Part shown: in pieces, positions 26,245 to 33,930 of the stretch | Position numbering within the stretch: the first letter of the stretch is position 1 | How the letters are laid out: every line of letters starts with the position of its first letter | Source of the DNA: Paracoccus seriniphilus | GTDB lineage: Bacteria > Pseudomonadota > Alphaproteobacteria > Rhodobacterales > Rhodobacteraceae | DNA length: 64,000 bases | Direction of reading: 5' to 3' | Assembly (NCBI RefSeq): GCF_028553745.1 | Contig: NZ_CP067132.1 | Span: 318,501 to 382,500, forward strand | Translations under genes and position numbers: made by a program | Notes under the pieces: generated by a model | What the model was told of the DNA's origin: nothing | Seen by the model: the letters and a program-made list of their open reading frames with translations, nothing else | The model's database searches: none

Positions 26245-27438
26245 ATGGATGAAATCCCGAAAGACCGGCTGAGTGGCGCCCTGCGCCGTGGGGCCGTCAA
26301 GAAACATGTGGCAGCGATCCATGTCTCGGGCAAGCTGACGCTGTTGCAGCGCAAACTGTCGAACGTCTTGCTGCTGAATGCCTATGACACGCTGATCAGT
26401 CGCAGCCGGCACCAGATCGATGCTCGCACGCTTTGCCTGATGATCGGCTATAACTCGAACGACATGGATACCCTGAAGCAGTCCCTGCGTGGTCTGGCAG
26501 AGACGGTTGCCGAATGGGACATGCTGGATGAAAAGGGCCAGCAGGAATGGGGCGTGTCCAGCCTGCTCAGCTATGCCAAGCTCAAGGGTGGTATCTGTGA
26601 ATATGCCTATTCGCCGGCCTTGGCCGAGAAGCTGCATGATCCCAAGGTCTTTGCGCTGATCAACCTGAACATCCAGCGCCGTTTCACCTCGGGGCATGCG
26701 CTGGCGCTGTATGAGAACTGCTATCGCTTCGTGCGGACCGGATCCACGGGCTGGTGGCCGCTTGACCTGTTCCGTCGGCTGATGGGGATCGACGGGTCGA
26801 GCTATTACGAGACTTTCAAGCATCTGAATGCCAAGGTGATCAAACCCGCCGTGGCCGAGGTGAACAAGACCAGCAATATCCTGGTCTCGCCTGAAACCCG
26901 CAAGACGGGCAGGGTGGTGACCGAGATCCGCTTCCGCATCAAGGACAATCCCCAGCTTGCGATCCTGGATATCGATGACGGTGAGGCCATGCGGCACGGC
27001 CCGGTCTATGCACGGTTGCGTCATCTGGGAGTCAGCGATCGTCTGGCGCGACAATGGCTGAAGGCGCATGGCGAAGATCAGGTGACGGCCAAGCTGGACT
27101 ATGTGGAGACCCGCAAGAACGTCAAAAGCAAGGTCGGCTACCTCAGCGCCGCTCTGGATGGTGATTTCGGCGCCGAGCAGCAGCGTGATGATGTTCCCGC
27201 GCCGACCAGCGCGCGTGCCGAACGGCTGCGGCGTATCCTCGAGGCGGTCAAGGCGCGCACGCCGACGCAGCGCGACGCGGACCGGCGGCTGTTCCTCAGC
27301 CAGTTGCAGGACAGCGCTGCACGCGATGATTTTTCGCGCCACGGCTGGATGTCGCCCCTGAACGCGGCGCGGATCGCCGAGTTCTGGCAAGAGATGTCTC
27401 CGGGGTTGTTTGACGGGATCGAGGTCGAAGCGGTCTGA
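26245..27438 (+). CDS. Replication initiation protein, Rep_3 superfamily
   Basis: 397 residues. The N-terminal half carries the Rep_3 (initiator RepB) winged-helix fold: KLTLLQRKLSNVLLLNAYDTL near residue 30, then LRGLAETVAEWDML and GGICEYAYSPALAEKL. A second winged helix includes LYENCYRFVRTGSTGWWPLDLFRRLMG. The basic C-terminal third (about 300-360) is less conserved. It would bind the iterons immediately upstream to start replication. The weak ribosome-binding site and the inverted iteron-like motifs over its promoter suggest low, autoregulated expression. Confidence 0.9.
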   Translation: MDEIPKDRLSGALRRGAVKKHVAAIHVSGKLTLLQRKLSNVLLLNAYDTLISRSRHQIDARTLCLMIGYNSNDMDTLKQSLRGLAETVAEWDMLDEKGQQEWGVSSLLSYAKLKGGICEYAYSPALAEKLHDPKVFALINLNIQRRFTSGHALALYENCYRFVRTGSTGWWPLDLFRRLMGIDGSSYYETFKHLNAKVIKPAVAEVNKTSNILVSPETRKTGRVVTEIRFRIKDNPQLAILDIDDGEAMRHGPVYARLRHLGVSDRLARQWLKAHGEDQVTAKLDYVETRKNVKSKVGYLSAALDGDFGAEQQRDDVPAPTSARAERLRRILEAVKARTPTQRDADRRLFLSQLQDSAARDDFSRHGWMSPLNAARIAEFWQEMSPGLFDGIEVEAV

Positions 27439-27452
27439 GGCATCTCCGCTGT

Positions 27453-27468
27453 CGGGGCAGGGGCCCCG
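27453..27468 (+). terminator. Possible rep terminator hairpin
   Basis: CGGGGC/GCCCCG stem of 6 bp with a 4-base loop, 15 bp after the rep stop codon in the convergent gap to the DUF2783 gene. It is GC-rich but has no U-tract, so confidence is low. Confidence 0.35.
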
Positions 27469-27622
27469 AAGTCTGATGGCGGGATTGCTCAATCCGGGCA
27501 AATGAACCGCGGAGCAAGCAATCACAGATATCGTTGAAAGATAACTGCGGCTGCAAGAGCACCGGAGTTCATCGGTGCGAACGGGCCAGCGATCGTGATG
27601 GCGGTCACCCAGTTCAGAGGCT

Positions 27623-27853
27623 TCAGGCTGGCGGTTCTTTTGACCTGTTCTCCGAGGGCTGACCGGAGGTCCACGCCAATTCGATGGCCTCGCAGATGAT
27701 CCGGCGATCACCGATATGGTTGATCAATGTCAGAGCCAACCGTGCCCAGAGCTTCTGGCTTTCGTCCTCGGACAGGCCGTCGTGCATCTGCACCAGCTTT
27801 TCATAGATGTCGTCGGGGTTTCCGAGGTTCGGTGTCGTGATCAATCGGGTCAT
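27623..27853 (-). CDS. DUF2783 small protein, probable MhaB-like coupling component
   Basis: 76 residues, acidic N-terminal half, no membrane segment, with DIYEKLVQMHDGLSEDESQKLWARLALTLINHIGD recalling the DUF2783 family. It overlaps the flavoprotein hydroxylase gene by an ATGA. In Pseudomonas putida U the 3-hydroxyphenylacetate 6-hydroxylase consists of a large flavoprotein (MhaA) and a coupling protein of about this size (MhaB). The pairing here, next to homogentisate genes, points to the same arrangement. That role is inferred from context. Confidence 0.75.
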   Translation of the reverse strand: MTRLITTPNLGNPDDIYEKLVQMHDGLSEDESQKLWARLALTLINHIGDRRIICEAIELAWTSGQPSENRSKEPPA

Positions 27854-29424
27854 GAGGCACCTTTCCCCGCGCGTTCCAGTGCGGTGGTGATCTTGTTGGA
27901 TGTGGGGGACTTCCAGCGCGCTGCAACATATTGGTCGGGGCGAACAAGACAGGCATTGCCTGGCTGCAGCCCCATCCTGTCGGCGGCAGTTCCGTCGATC
28001 TCGACCACGTGCAGACCCGTGGGCAGGGTGCCCCGCCAGCCATGGCTCAGAAGAGCGAAATCATCGCCCAGCTTTTCCAGCAACCAGCCATCCTTCAGCC
28101 TTGCATCCAGAACCGGTGCACCGGGGGGAACACCGCCGTCCCAGATATCTTCATCGGGGGTGGACAGCGGGCTGTCGTCGTAGCTGACGGGGGTGGAGAG
28201 CCGCCCCGAATTCACGAGAGGCCTTGCAAAGTCGTGATGACGGGCCAGTTCCAGAACGGCATCACGCAGCGCCAGACTGGCTGCGGATTTCGGCGTCAGG
28301 AAATCGGTCGAGCGGGTCGAGTTCAGGATGTTCTCATCCGCCGTTGCGATGGCCTCGTCATTGTAGGTTTCGATCAATGCTTCGCTGGCCAGACCCTGCA
28401 GGACGCGATCCAGTTTCCAGCCGAGATTGTCGATATCGGCAAAGCCACCATTGCAACCTCGCGCGCCGAAAGGCGACACCAGATGGGCGGAATCTCCGGC
28501 AAAGATCACCCGGTCATGGACAAAACGCGCCATGCGGCGGCATTGGAAGGTATAGACCGAGTACCACTCGCGTTCGAATTCGACATCCTCGCCCAACATG
28601 GCACGGATGAAGGGTTCGACATTCTCGGGGCGCGTCGCGGCCTCTCTATCGATATCCCAACCCAACTGGAAATCGAGCCGCCAGACATCGTCGGGTTGGC
28701 GGTGCATCAGGGCCGATTTTCCGGGGTTGAAGGGCGGATCGAACCAGAACCAGCGCTCGGACGGGAAGTCGTTGTTCTTCATCCGGATGTCGGCGATCAG
28801 GAAATTGTCCTCGAAGACGCGACCTTCGAAATCCAGCCCCATGCAGTCACGCACCGTGGATCGCGCGCCATCGCAGGCGACCAGCCATTCGCAATGCAGG
28901 CCATAGTCGCCACCGCCCGTTTCGACAGAGACATCCACCCCGTCACGACTGTTGTTCACCGCCGTGACCCGATGTCCCCAACGGATATCGACATTGGGCA
29001 GTTCCATCAGGCCATCCAGCAGGTATTCCTCGATGTAATATTGCTGGATGTTGATGAAACCTGGGCGCTTCTGACCTTTCACGGGCAGCATGTCGAACTG
29101 ATAGACAGGGTCGGTGCCATCGCCGCGAAAGACCTTGCCCAGGTTCCATGTCACGCCCTTGGCGACAGCGCGGTCTCCGACACCCAAGCGATCCAGAATA
29201 TCAAGCGAGCGTTTGGAAAAGCAGATCGCCTTGGAACAATGGGCGATGAAGTCAAGCCGGGTCAGGACGGTGACGGGATGCCCGCGACGCCCCAGATCCA
29301 GCGCCATGGCCAGCCCGACCGGGCCGGCGCCGACCACCACGACGCGGGCGTGGTCCTGCGAGGCGGCCGGAGCCGGGCTGGCTCCGATATCCTTGTAAAC
29401 GGGAATGCCGGAAACATTGGCCAT
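27850..29424 (-). CDS. FAD-dependent aromatic hydroxylase (MhaA/MhpA-like), probable 3-hydroxyphenylacetate 6-hydroxylase
   Basis: 524 residues starting MANVSGIPVY. Class A flavoprotein monooxygenase motifs are in order: GxGxxG in VVVVGAGPVGLAMALDLG (about 28-45), the DG motif in WLVACDGARSTVRD, and the GD motif in VIFAGDSAHLVSPFGARG. Such enzymes hydroxylate phenols with NAD(P)H and O2. The neighbouring homogentisate dioxygenase makes conversion of 3-hydroxyphenylacetate to homogentisate the best guess, helped by the DUF2783 partner. It is the second gene of an MBL-flavoprotein-DUF2783 operon. MhpA-type 3-(3-hydroxyphenyl)propionate hydroxylase is the alternative, but no mhpB-like ring-cleavage gene is present. 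Confidence 0.85.
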   Translation of the reverse strand: MANVSGIPVYKDIGASPAPAASQDHARVVVVGAGPVGLAMALDLGRRGHPVTVLTRLDFIAHCSKAICFSKRSLDILDRLGVGDRAVAKGVTWNLGKVFRGDGTDPVYQFDMLPVKGQKRPGFINIQQYYIEEYLLDGLMELPNVDIRWGHRVTAVNNSRDGVDVSVETGGGDYGLHCEWLVACDGARSTVRDCMGLDFEGRVFEDNFLIADIRMKNNDFPSERWFWFDPPFNPGKSALMHRQPDDVWRLDFQLGWDIDREAATRPENVEPFIRAMLGEDVEFEREWYSVYTFQCRRMARFVHDRVIFAGDSAHLVSPFGARGCNGGFADIDNLGWKLDRVLQGLASEALIETYNDEAIATADENILNSTRSTDFLTPKSAASLALRDAVLELARHHDFARPLVNSGRLSTPVSYDDSPLSTPDEDIWDGGVPPGAPVLDARLKDGWLLEKLGDDFALLSHGWRGTLPTGLHVVEIDGTAADRMGLQPGNACLVRPDQYVAARWKSPTSNKITTALERAGKGAS

Positions 29425-29428
29425 GGGA

Positions 29429-30388
29429 TCAGTCCTGCAGTTTGGCCCAGACCTCGCGGTCGCGCTCGGCGGTCCAGATGCGGGGATGTTCGATTCCATC
29501 GAATTCGTCCCACAGCCGCTGCACGTCGAAAGGCAGGCAATGTTCAAAGATCGGCCAGGCACCGAATTCCGGGGCCAGCGCGTCGCGGGTGGCCTCGAAG
29601 GCCTGCTTCAGCGTGCCATTGGCCTTGTGAACGCGCCCGACGTTTTCGATCATCCCGTTCAGGAACTTGCGCGTCTGTTCGACGGCGGCATTCGTTTCGG
29701 CCACCCCGCGCGAGACCGGTCCGCGCCCGCCAATCAGGTTTTCGGCGCGATACGCCTTCACATTGTCCAGCGTGCCGCTGGCCCAGTCGAAGTGATAGGC
29801 ATCGCCCGTGTAGAGCGCGGCCTTGGATTCGACCAGATCACCCGCATAGAGGGTGCGCGACTTGTCGTGCCATACGGTGATGTCGCCGCGCGTATGTCCG
29901 CGCCCCAGAAAGCGCAGTTCCAGCTTGCCGCGATCCCCGCCCAGTTCAATGTCATAGCGGTCCTTGAAGGTGATCGTCGGCCAGGTCAGGCCGGGGACTT
30001 CCTCGGCATTCTTTGCCAGTCGCGGCATCCGCCCGAATTCGCTTTTCCAGTCCTGTTCGCCGCGCTCTTCGACCAGATCACGGCTGGCTTGCGACATGAC
30101 AATGTCCTGCGCGTCAAAGGCGCTGGCCCCCAGTACGCGGACGGCGTGATAATGGGTCAGAACCAGATAGCGGACCGGCTTGTCGGTCTGCTCGCGCAGG
30201 ATCTTCAGCCATTCGCGCGAGGCCGTAGGCGTGGCCCGCGATTCGATGGCGACGACGAAATCCTCACCCTCGACGGCGCCGACATTTGGGTCGCCCTCGG
30301 CGGTCAGCGCATAGATGCCATCGCCAAGTATCTCGAGTGTATCGGTTTTTTCAGCCGTATCGGCCGAAGATGCGAAGGGTTTGCTCAT
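29429..30388 (-). CDS. MBL-fold protein with altered zinc motif
   Basis: 319 residues starting MSKPFASSADT behind an AGGAGA ribosome-binding site. The metallo-beta-lactamase fold is indicated by LTHYHAVRVLGAS, GRGHTRGDITVWH and YAGDLVES. The first motif is HYHAVR where HxHxDH is usual, so the Asp and third His that bind the second zinc are missing. The later His and Asp ligands are kept. It may be a mononuclear hydrolase; the reaction is unknown. It heads the operon with the flavoprotein hydroxylase (4-bp gap), so it presumably serves the same aromatic pathway. Confidence 0.82.
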   Translation of the reverse strand: MSKPFASSADTAEKTDTLEILGDGIYALTAEGDPNVGAVEGEDFVVAIESRATPTASREWLKILREQTDKPVRYLVLTHYHAVRVLGASAFDAQDIVMSQASRDLVEERGEQDWKSEFGRMPRLAKNAEEVPGLTWPTITFKDRYDIELGGDRGKLELRFLGRGHTRGDITVWHDKSRTLYAGDLVESKAALYTGDAYHFDWASGTLDNVKAYRAENLIGGRGPVSRGVAETNAAVEQTRKFLNGMIENVGRVHKANGTLKQAFEATRDALAPEFGAWPIFEHCLPFDVQRLWDEFDGIEHPRIWTAERDREVWAKLQD

Positions 30389-30431
30389 CTGTCTTTCTCC
30401 TGTGCATTTCAGGTGGAATGCCGTTAAAATC

Positions 30432-30445
30432 ATTTCTAATGAAAC
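30432..30445. promoter_or_regulatory. MarR-type operator candidate A (MBL/LuxR divergent promoter)
   Basis: ATTTCTAATGAAAC fits the RTTKC-N4-RMAAY motif found six times in this island. It lies 44 bp upstream of the MBL start and 71 bp upstream of the LuxR-type gene. Confidence 0.5.
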
Positions 30446-30515
30446 GATTTCCGGCTGTCTGTCGATAGACCTGTGGACAGGACAGGAAATCCGCCGCTGT
30501 GGGAGGAGGCGCAGA

Positions 30516-31253
30516 ATGACATTTGCCGGATTGATCGACCCTGACCGTGCGGCGGCGCTGTTGGATATCCGCAATCCGCAGCTTTTCGCCGAACGCCTGT
30601 TGCAACTGGCCCATAGTGCCGCGGGCGTCGAAGAGCTGTTTGCCTATCGCGTTGGCGAGGGCGCGCCGGAAACGCTGGCCTCTTCCAGTGACCTGGGGGA
30701 TGCCGAGGAACGGATACGTGCCTATTCGCGGCGTTTTCACCGCAGCGATCCGGCGGTGGCGGCCCGCCTGCAGGCCTCGCCCGAGACGGGTTTCTCCTGT
30801 CGGGTGTCGGCCTCGGATATCGAGTTGGGGGCCTATCGACGGCTGTGCTTCGACCAGCCGCGTTTTGCCGAAAAGATCTGCTTTGGCTGGCGGGGCGACG
30901 ATCACAGCCTGATCGTGACGTTCTATCAACGCAAGGCAGGCCGCGATCCGGATATGGCGCAACTGGGAGCATTGGCCCAGATCGCCATCACCGGCCTGAC
31001 GCGTCTGGCGGCACCGGCAAGGAAAGAGGCCTCGCCCGTCGATGAAATCCAGGGGCGTCTGAGTGAGGCCTATCCGGTCCTGACTCTGCGGGAAACTCAG
31101 GTCTGCGCGCGGACACTGGCTGGACGTACCGCCCGGCAGATCGCACAGGAACTGGGGCTGGGACAGGGCACCGTGCTGACCTACCGTCAGCGGGCCTATC
31201 AGAAACTGGGCGTTTCAAAGGCGAATGATCTGTTGGCAACGGTGATGAATTGA
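30516..31253 (+). CDS. LuxR-family transcriptional regulator
   Basis: 245 residues with a very strong GGGAGGAGG ribosome-binding site. The C-terminal LuxR/GerE helix-turn-helix is clear (VLTLRETQVCARTLAGRTARQIAQELGLGQGTVLTYRQRAYQKLG, about 185-235). The N-terminal 170 residues match no sensor domain I can name. It is divergent from the MBL/hydroxylase operon and may be its pathway-specific activator, responding to an aromatic compound; this is inference from position. Confidence 0.85.
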   Translation: MTFAGLIDPDRAAALLDIRNPQLFAERLLQLAHSAAGVEELFAYRVGEGAPETLASSSDLGDAEERIRAYSRRFHRSDPAVAARLQASPETGFSCRVSASDIELGAYRRLCFDQPRFAEKICFGWRGDDHSLIVTFYQRKAGRDPDMAQLGALAQIAITGLTRLAAPARKEASPVDEIQGRLSEAYPVLTLRETQVCARTLAGRTARQIAQELGLGQGTVLTYRQRAYQKLGVSKANDLLATVMN

Positions 31254-31324
31254 GTTCGCCAAACAGGCATTTGCCGACGCAAATGCCGCCATCGGGTTGA
31301 ATTTCACCGCCCACCGGGCCATTC

Positions 31325-31338
31325 GTTGCAAAAGAAAC
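31325..31338. promoter_or_regulatory. MarR-type operator candidate B (upstream of first marR)
   Basis: GTTGCAAAAGAAAC fits RTTKC-N4-RMAAY and sits 30 bp upstream of the first MarR gene, suggesting autoregulation or cross-regulation by its paralogue. Confidence 0.5.
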
Positions 31339-31368
31339 AGAAAGGGCCGGTCGGACGGCGGTCAACAG

Positions 31369-31860
31369 ATGCGAATAGAAACTTTCTTTCCCTATCGCCT
31401 CGCGGTGGTGGCCGAAGCATTCTCGCGCCAGCTGGTTGCGGTTTACGGGCGCGAACATGGGTTGTCGCGGGAAGAATGGCGTCTGCTGTTCCTGCTGGAG
31501 GATGCCGGTGCGCTGGATTCATTGCAATTGTCGCAACGGACCTCGCTGGACAAGGTTCAGGTCAGCCGGGCGGCCACGCGGCTGGAATCCAAGGGCCTGA
31601 TCACGCGCGAGATCCTTGGTTCGGACCGGCGGTTGCGCAACTATGCCATTACCGAGAAGGGGCGGCTGGAGTTCCAGCGGGCCTTTGGCGGTGTCGAGTC
31701 GCGGGCCAACGAAATCCTGCAGGCCATGCCGGCACGCGACCGTGCGGCGCTGGAGCGCGGGATCGCGGCATTGGATCGCGCGATCGACAAGGTGACTGCC
31801 CCGGAAGAGGGGCGGGGCACCAGCTTTCCACGCCCCGGAAGCAGCGAAACGGATCGCTGA
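31369..31860 (+). CDS. MarR-family transcriptional regulator (first paralogue)
   Basis: 163 residues starting MRIETFFPYRL. The winged helix spans EEWRLLFLLEDAGALDSLQLSQRTSLDKVQVSRAATRLESKGLI, with a wing at GSDRRLRNYAITEKG. It shares the LDKxxVSRAATRL recognition helix with the second MarR gene, which lies tail-to-tail 5 bp away, so both probably recognise the same operator. It probably controls the homogentisate genes around it. The ribosome-binding site is weak. Confidence 0.88.
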   Translation: MRIETFFPYRLAVVAEAFSRQLVAVYGREHGLSREEWRLLFLLEDAGALDSLQLSQRTSLDKVQVSRAATRLESKGLITREILGSDRRLRNYAITEKGRLEFQRAFGGVESRANEILQAMPARDRAALERGIAALDRAIDKVTAPEEGRGTSFPRPGSSETDR

Positions 31861-31865
31861 AACTG

Positions 31866-32291
31866 TCAGATCGTCGGCGGAGACAGCCGGTTCAGCGCAC
31901 GGTTGAAGGCCTCGGCATCCTCGCCCAGTTCGGCAAGCAACTCGGCCTGAAAGCGCGCCGCCGCCTCTCCCAGCCGAACCATCAGCGCGCGCCCTTCATC
32001 GGTCAACTCCAGAACGATCAATCGCCGGTCTGAGCCATGGCCGGATTTGCGCAGCAGCCCGGCCTCTTGCAGGCGGGTGGCCGCGCGGCTGACGGCGGGT
32101 TTGTCCAGATTGACGCGCTGGTTGATGTCGCGCACGCTGACAGCACCCGAATGGTTCAGATGAGACAGAACCCGCCATTCGGGAACCGACAGGCCAGCCT
32201 CGACCTCGTAGAAAGCGGCGAATCGACGGCTGACCTGTGCGGCGGCCACCGACAGCCGGTAGGGCAGGAACTGATCCAGTTGAAATGTCAT
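31866..32291 (-). CDS. MarR-family transcriptional regulator (second paralogue)
   Basis: 141 residues starting MTFQLDQFLPYRLSV behind a perfect GGAGG ribosome-binding site. The winged helix is PEWRVLSHLNHSGAVSVRDINQRVNLDKPAVSRAATRLQEAGLL with the wing GHGSDRRLIVLELTDEG. It is divergent from hmgA, and three copies of the inverted motif lie in the shared promoter. One copy is placed between the likely -35 and -10 of hmgA, so repression of hmgA, relieved by an aromatic ligand, is the probable role. Confidence 0.9.
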   Translation of the reverse strand: MTFQLDQFLPYRLSVAAAQVSRRFAAFYEVEAGLSVPEWRVLSHLNHSGAVSVRDINQRVNLDKPAVSRAATRLQEAGLLRKSGHGSDRRLIVLELTDEGRALMVRLGEAAARFQAELLAELGEDAEAFNRALNRLSPPTI

Positions 32292-32327
32292 GGCACCTCC
32301 GTGTTTTGTTGATTTCAGCGCAAATTC

Positions 32328-32341
32328 ATTGCGATTACAAC
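32328..32341. promoter_or_regulatory. MarR-type operator candidate C
   Basis: ATTGCGATTACAAC, 37 bp upstream of the second marR start in the marR/hmgA divergent promoter. It is an inverted copy of site E (14 of 15 bases over 32327-32341 versus 32401-32415). Confidence 0.65.
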
Positions 32342-32369
32342 GATTTTCAGGAGCCCCTCTGAATAATGC

Positions 32370-32399
32370 TTGACGTCGTTGCATTCGCAACGGCATGAT
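32370..32399 (+). promoter_or_regulatory. Likely hmgA promoter
   Basis: TTGACG (32370-32375) and CATGAT (32394-32399) are separated by 18 bp and lie 45 bp upstream of the hmgA start codon. Operator candidate D fills the spacer and E overlaps the likely start point, an arrangement typical of MarR repression. Confidence 0.5.
32378..32391. promoter_or_regulatory. MarR-type operator candidate D
   Basis: GTTGCATTCGCAAC has perfect 5-bp inverted arms (GTTGC/GCAAC) and falls between the proposed -35 and -10 elements of hmgA. Confidence 0.65.
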
Positions 32400-32400
32400 T

Positions 32401-32414
32401 GTTGCAATCGCAAT
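32401..32414. promoter_or_regulatory. MarR-type operator candidate E
   Basis: GTTGCAATCGCAAT lies immediately downstream of the proposed hmgA -10 element, 23 bases after the start of site D. Confidence 0.65.
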
Positions 32415-32443
32415 GAAATGACATGCATTGGAAGGAGCCGGCC

Positions 32444-33811
32444 ATGACTTCTCAACCCGCGATCTCCGGTATGACCCGAGCCAGCGATACCGGCGGCACC
32501 TTGCCCGGTTACATGCCTGGTTTTGGCAATGATTTCGAAACCGAAGCCTTGCCCGGTGCGTTGCCTCAGGGTCAGAACAGCCCTCAGAAATGCAACTATG
32601 GTCTCTATGCCGAGCAATTGTCTGGCACGGCATTTACCGCGCCACGCGGTCAGAATGAACGGACTTGGTGTTATCGCATCCGGCCCTCGGTCCGCCATAC
32701 CGGGGCGTTCACGCGCCTTGATGTGCCCTATTGGAAGACCGCGCCCAATGTGCTGCCCGATGTCACCAGCCTTGGACAATACCGTTGGGATCCCGTGCCG
32801 CTGCCCGACGCCGGTGCCGATCTGACATGGATCACCGGCATGCGCACCATCACCACGGCGGGTGACGTGAACACGCAGGTGGGCATGGCCAGCCATATCT
32901 ATCTGGTCACGCGCTCCATGCAGGACGAGTATTTCTTCTCGGCCGACAGCGAATTGCTGGTTGTCCCTCAAGAGGGACGACTGCGTTTCTGCACCGAATT
33001 GGGAATCATTGATCTTGAGCCGAAGGAAATCGCGATTCTGCCCCGTGGGCTGGTCTATCGGGTCGAGGTTCTGGAAGGTCCGGCGCGCGGCTTTGTCTGC
33101 GAAAACTATGGTCAGAAATTCGACCTGCCCAGCCGCGGACCGATCGGCGCGAATTGTCTGGCCAATCCGCGCGACTTCAAATGCCCCGTCGCGGCCTTCG
33201 AAGATCGCGAGGCTCCCAGCCGCGTCGTGATCAAATGGTGCGGCCAGTTCCACGAGACCCACATCGACCATTCGCCGCTGGATGTGGTCGCATGGCATGG
33301 CAATTACTGCGCCTACAAATACGACCTGCGGACCTATTCTCCGGTGGGGGCGATCCTCTTCGACCATCCGGATCCGTCGATCTTTACCGTTCTGACCGCG
33401 CCTTCGGGGCAGGAAGGCACGGCCAATATCGACTTCGTCCTGTTCCGCGAACGCTGGATGGTGGCGGAACATTCCTTCCGTCCGCCCTGGTATCACAAGA
33501 ACATCATGTCCGAGCTGATGGGCAATATCTATGGCACCTATGACGCCAAGCCGCAGGGTTTCGCGCCCGGCGGGATGAGCCTGCACAACTGCATGTTGCC
33601 CCATGGTCCGGACCGGGATGCCTTCGAGGGTGCCTCGAACGCGGATCTGGGGCCGGAAAAGCTGGATAACACGATGAGCTTCATGTTCGAGACCAGGTTC
33701 CCCCAGCATCTGACCGAATTTGCCGCCAAAGAGGCCCCGATGCAGCAGGAATATATCGAGGTCTGGCAACAGCTTGAGAAGAAATTCGACGGCACGCCCG
33801 GTGAGAAATAG
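32444..33811 (+). CDS. hmgA: Homogentisate 1,2-dioxygenase
   Basis: 455 residues starting MTSQPAIS after a GGAAGGAG ribosome-binding site. The N-terminal [23 protein letters not shown] segment is diagnostic. The iron ligands lie in [14 protein letters not shown] (His and Glu) and [14 protein letters not shown] (His), with [15 protein letters not shown] upstream in the active-site region. The enzyme opens homogentisate to 4-maleylacetoacetate. It is the first of a co-oriented set with the fumarylacetoacetase and isomerase genes and the TRAP transporter. Confidence 0.97.
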   Translation: MTSQPAISGMTRASDTGGTLPGYMPGFGNDFETEALPGALPQGQNSPQKCNYGLYAEQLSGTAFTAPRGQNERTWCYRIRPSVRHTGAFTRLDVPYWKTAPNVLPDVTSLGQYRWDPVPLPDAGADLTWITGMRTITTAGDVNTQVGMASHIYLVTRSMQDEYFFSADSELLVVPQEGRLRFCTELGIIDLEPKEIAILPRGLVYRVEVLEGPARGFVCENYGQKFDLPSRGPIGANCLANPRDFKCPVAAFEDREAPSRVVIKWCGQFHETHIDHSPLDVVAWHGNYCAYKYDLRTYSPVGAILFDHPDPSIFTVLTAPSGQEGTANIDFVLFRERWMVAEHSFRPPWYHKNIMSELMGNIYGTYDAKPQGFAPGGMSLHNCMLPHGPDRDAFEGASNADLGPEKLDNTMSFMFETRFPQHLTEFAAKEAPMQQEYIEVWQQLEKKFDGTPGEK

Positions 33812-33843
33812 CCTCTCGGCATCAGGGTGCGGTCAAGATAATG

Positions 33844-33857
33844 GTTGCAATTGAAAC
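33844..33857. promoter_or_regulatory. MarR-type operator candidate F (upstream of fumarylacetoacetase)
   Basis: GTTGCAATTGAAAC fits RTTKC-N4-RMAAY in the 119-bp gap between hmgA and the fumarylacetoacetase gene, 73 bp upstream of its GTG start. It suggests a second regulated promoter inside the hmg cluster. Confidence 0.5.
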
Positions 33858-33930
33858 GAAAATGCGAAAATTTGCAGGTGATGTCACCGGCCTTGCCCGG
33901 ACCTGATCGCATGAACACAGGAGATGTGGC

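Noticed and set aside
27931..29880. Plus-strand 649-residue open frame over the flavoprotein hydroxylase and MBL genes
   Set aside because: Low-complexity composition with no motif; the minus-strand genes carry clear FAD and MBL motifs.
32315..33769. Minus-strand 484-residue open frame opposite hmgA
   Set aside because: hmgA has its full set of iron ligands on the other strand; the antisense translation resembles no protein family.
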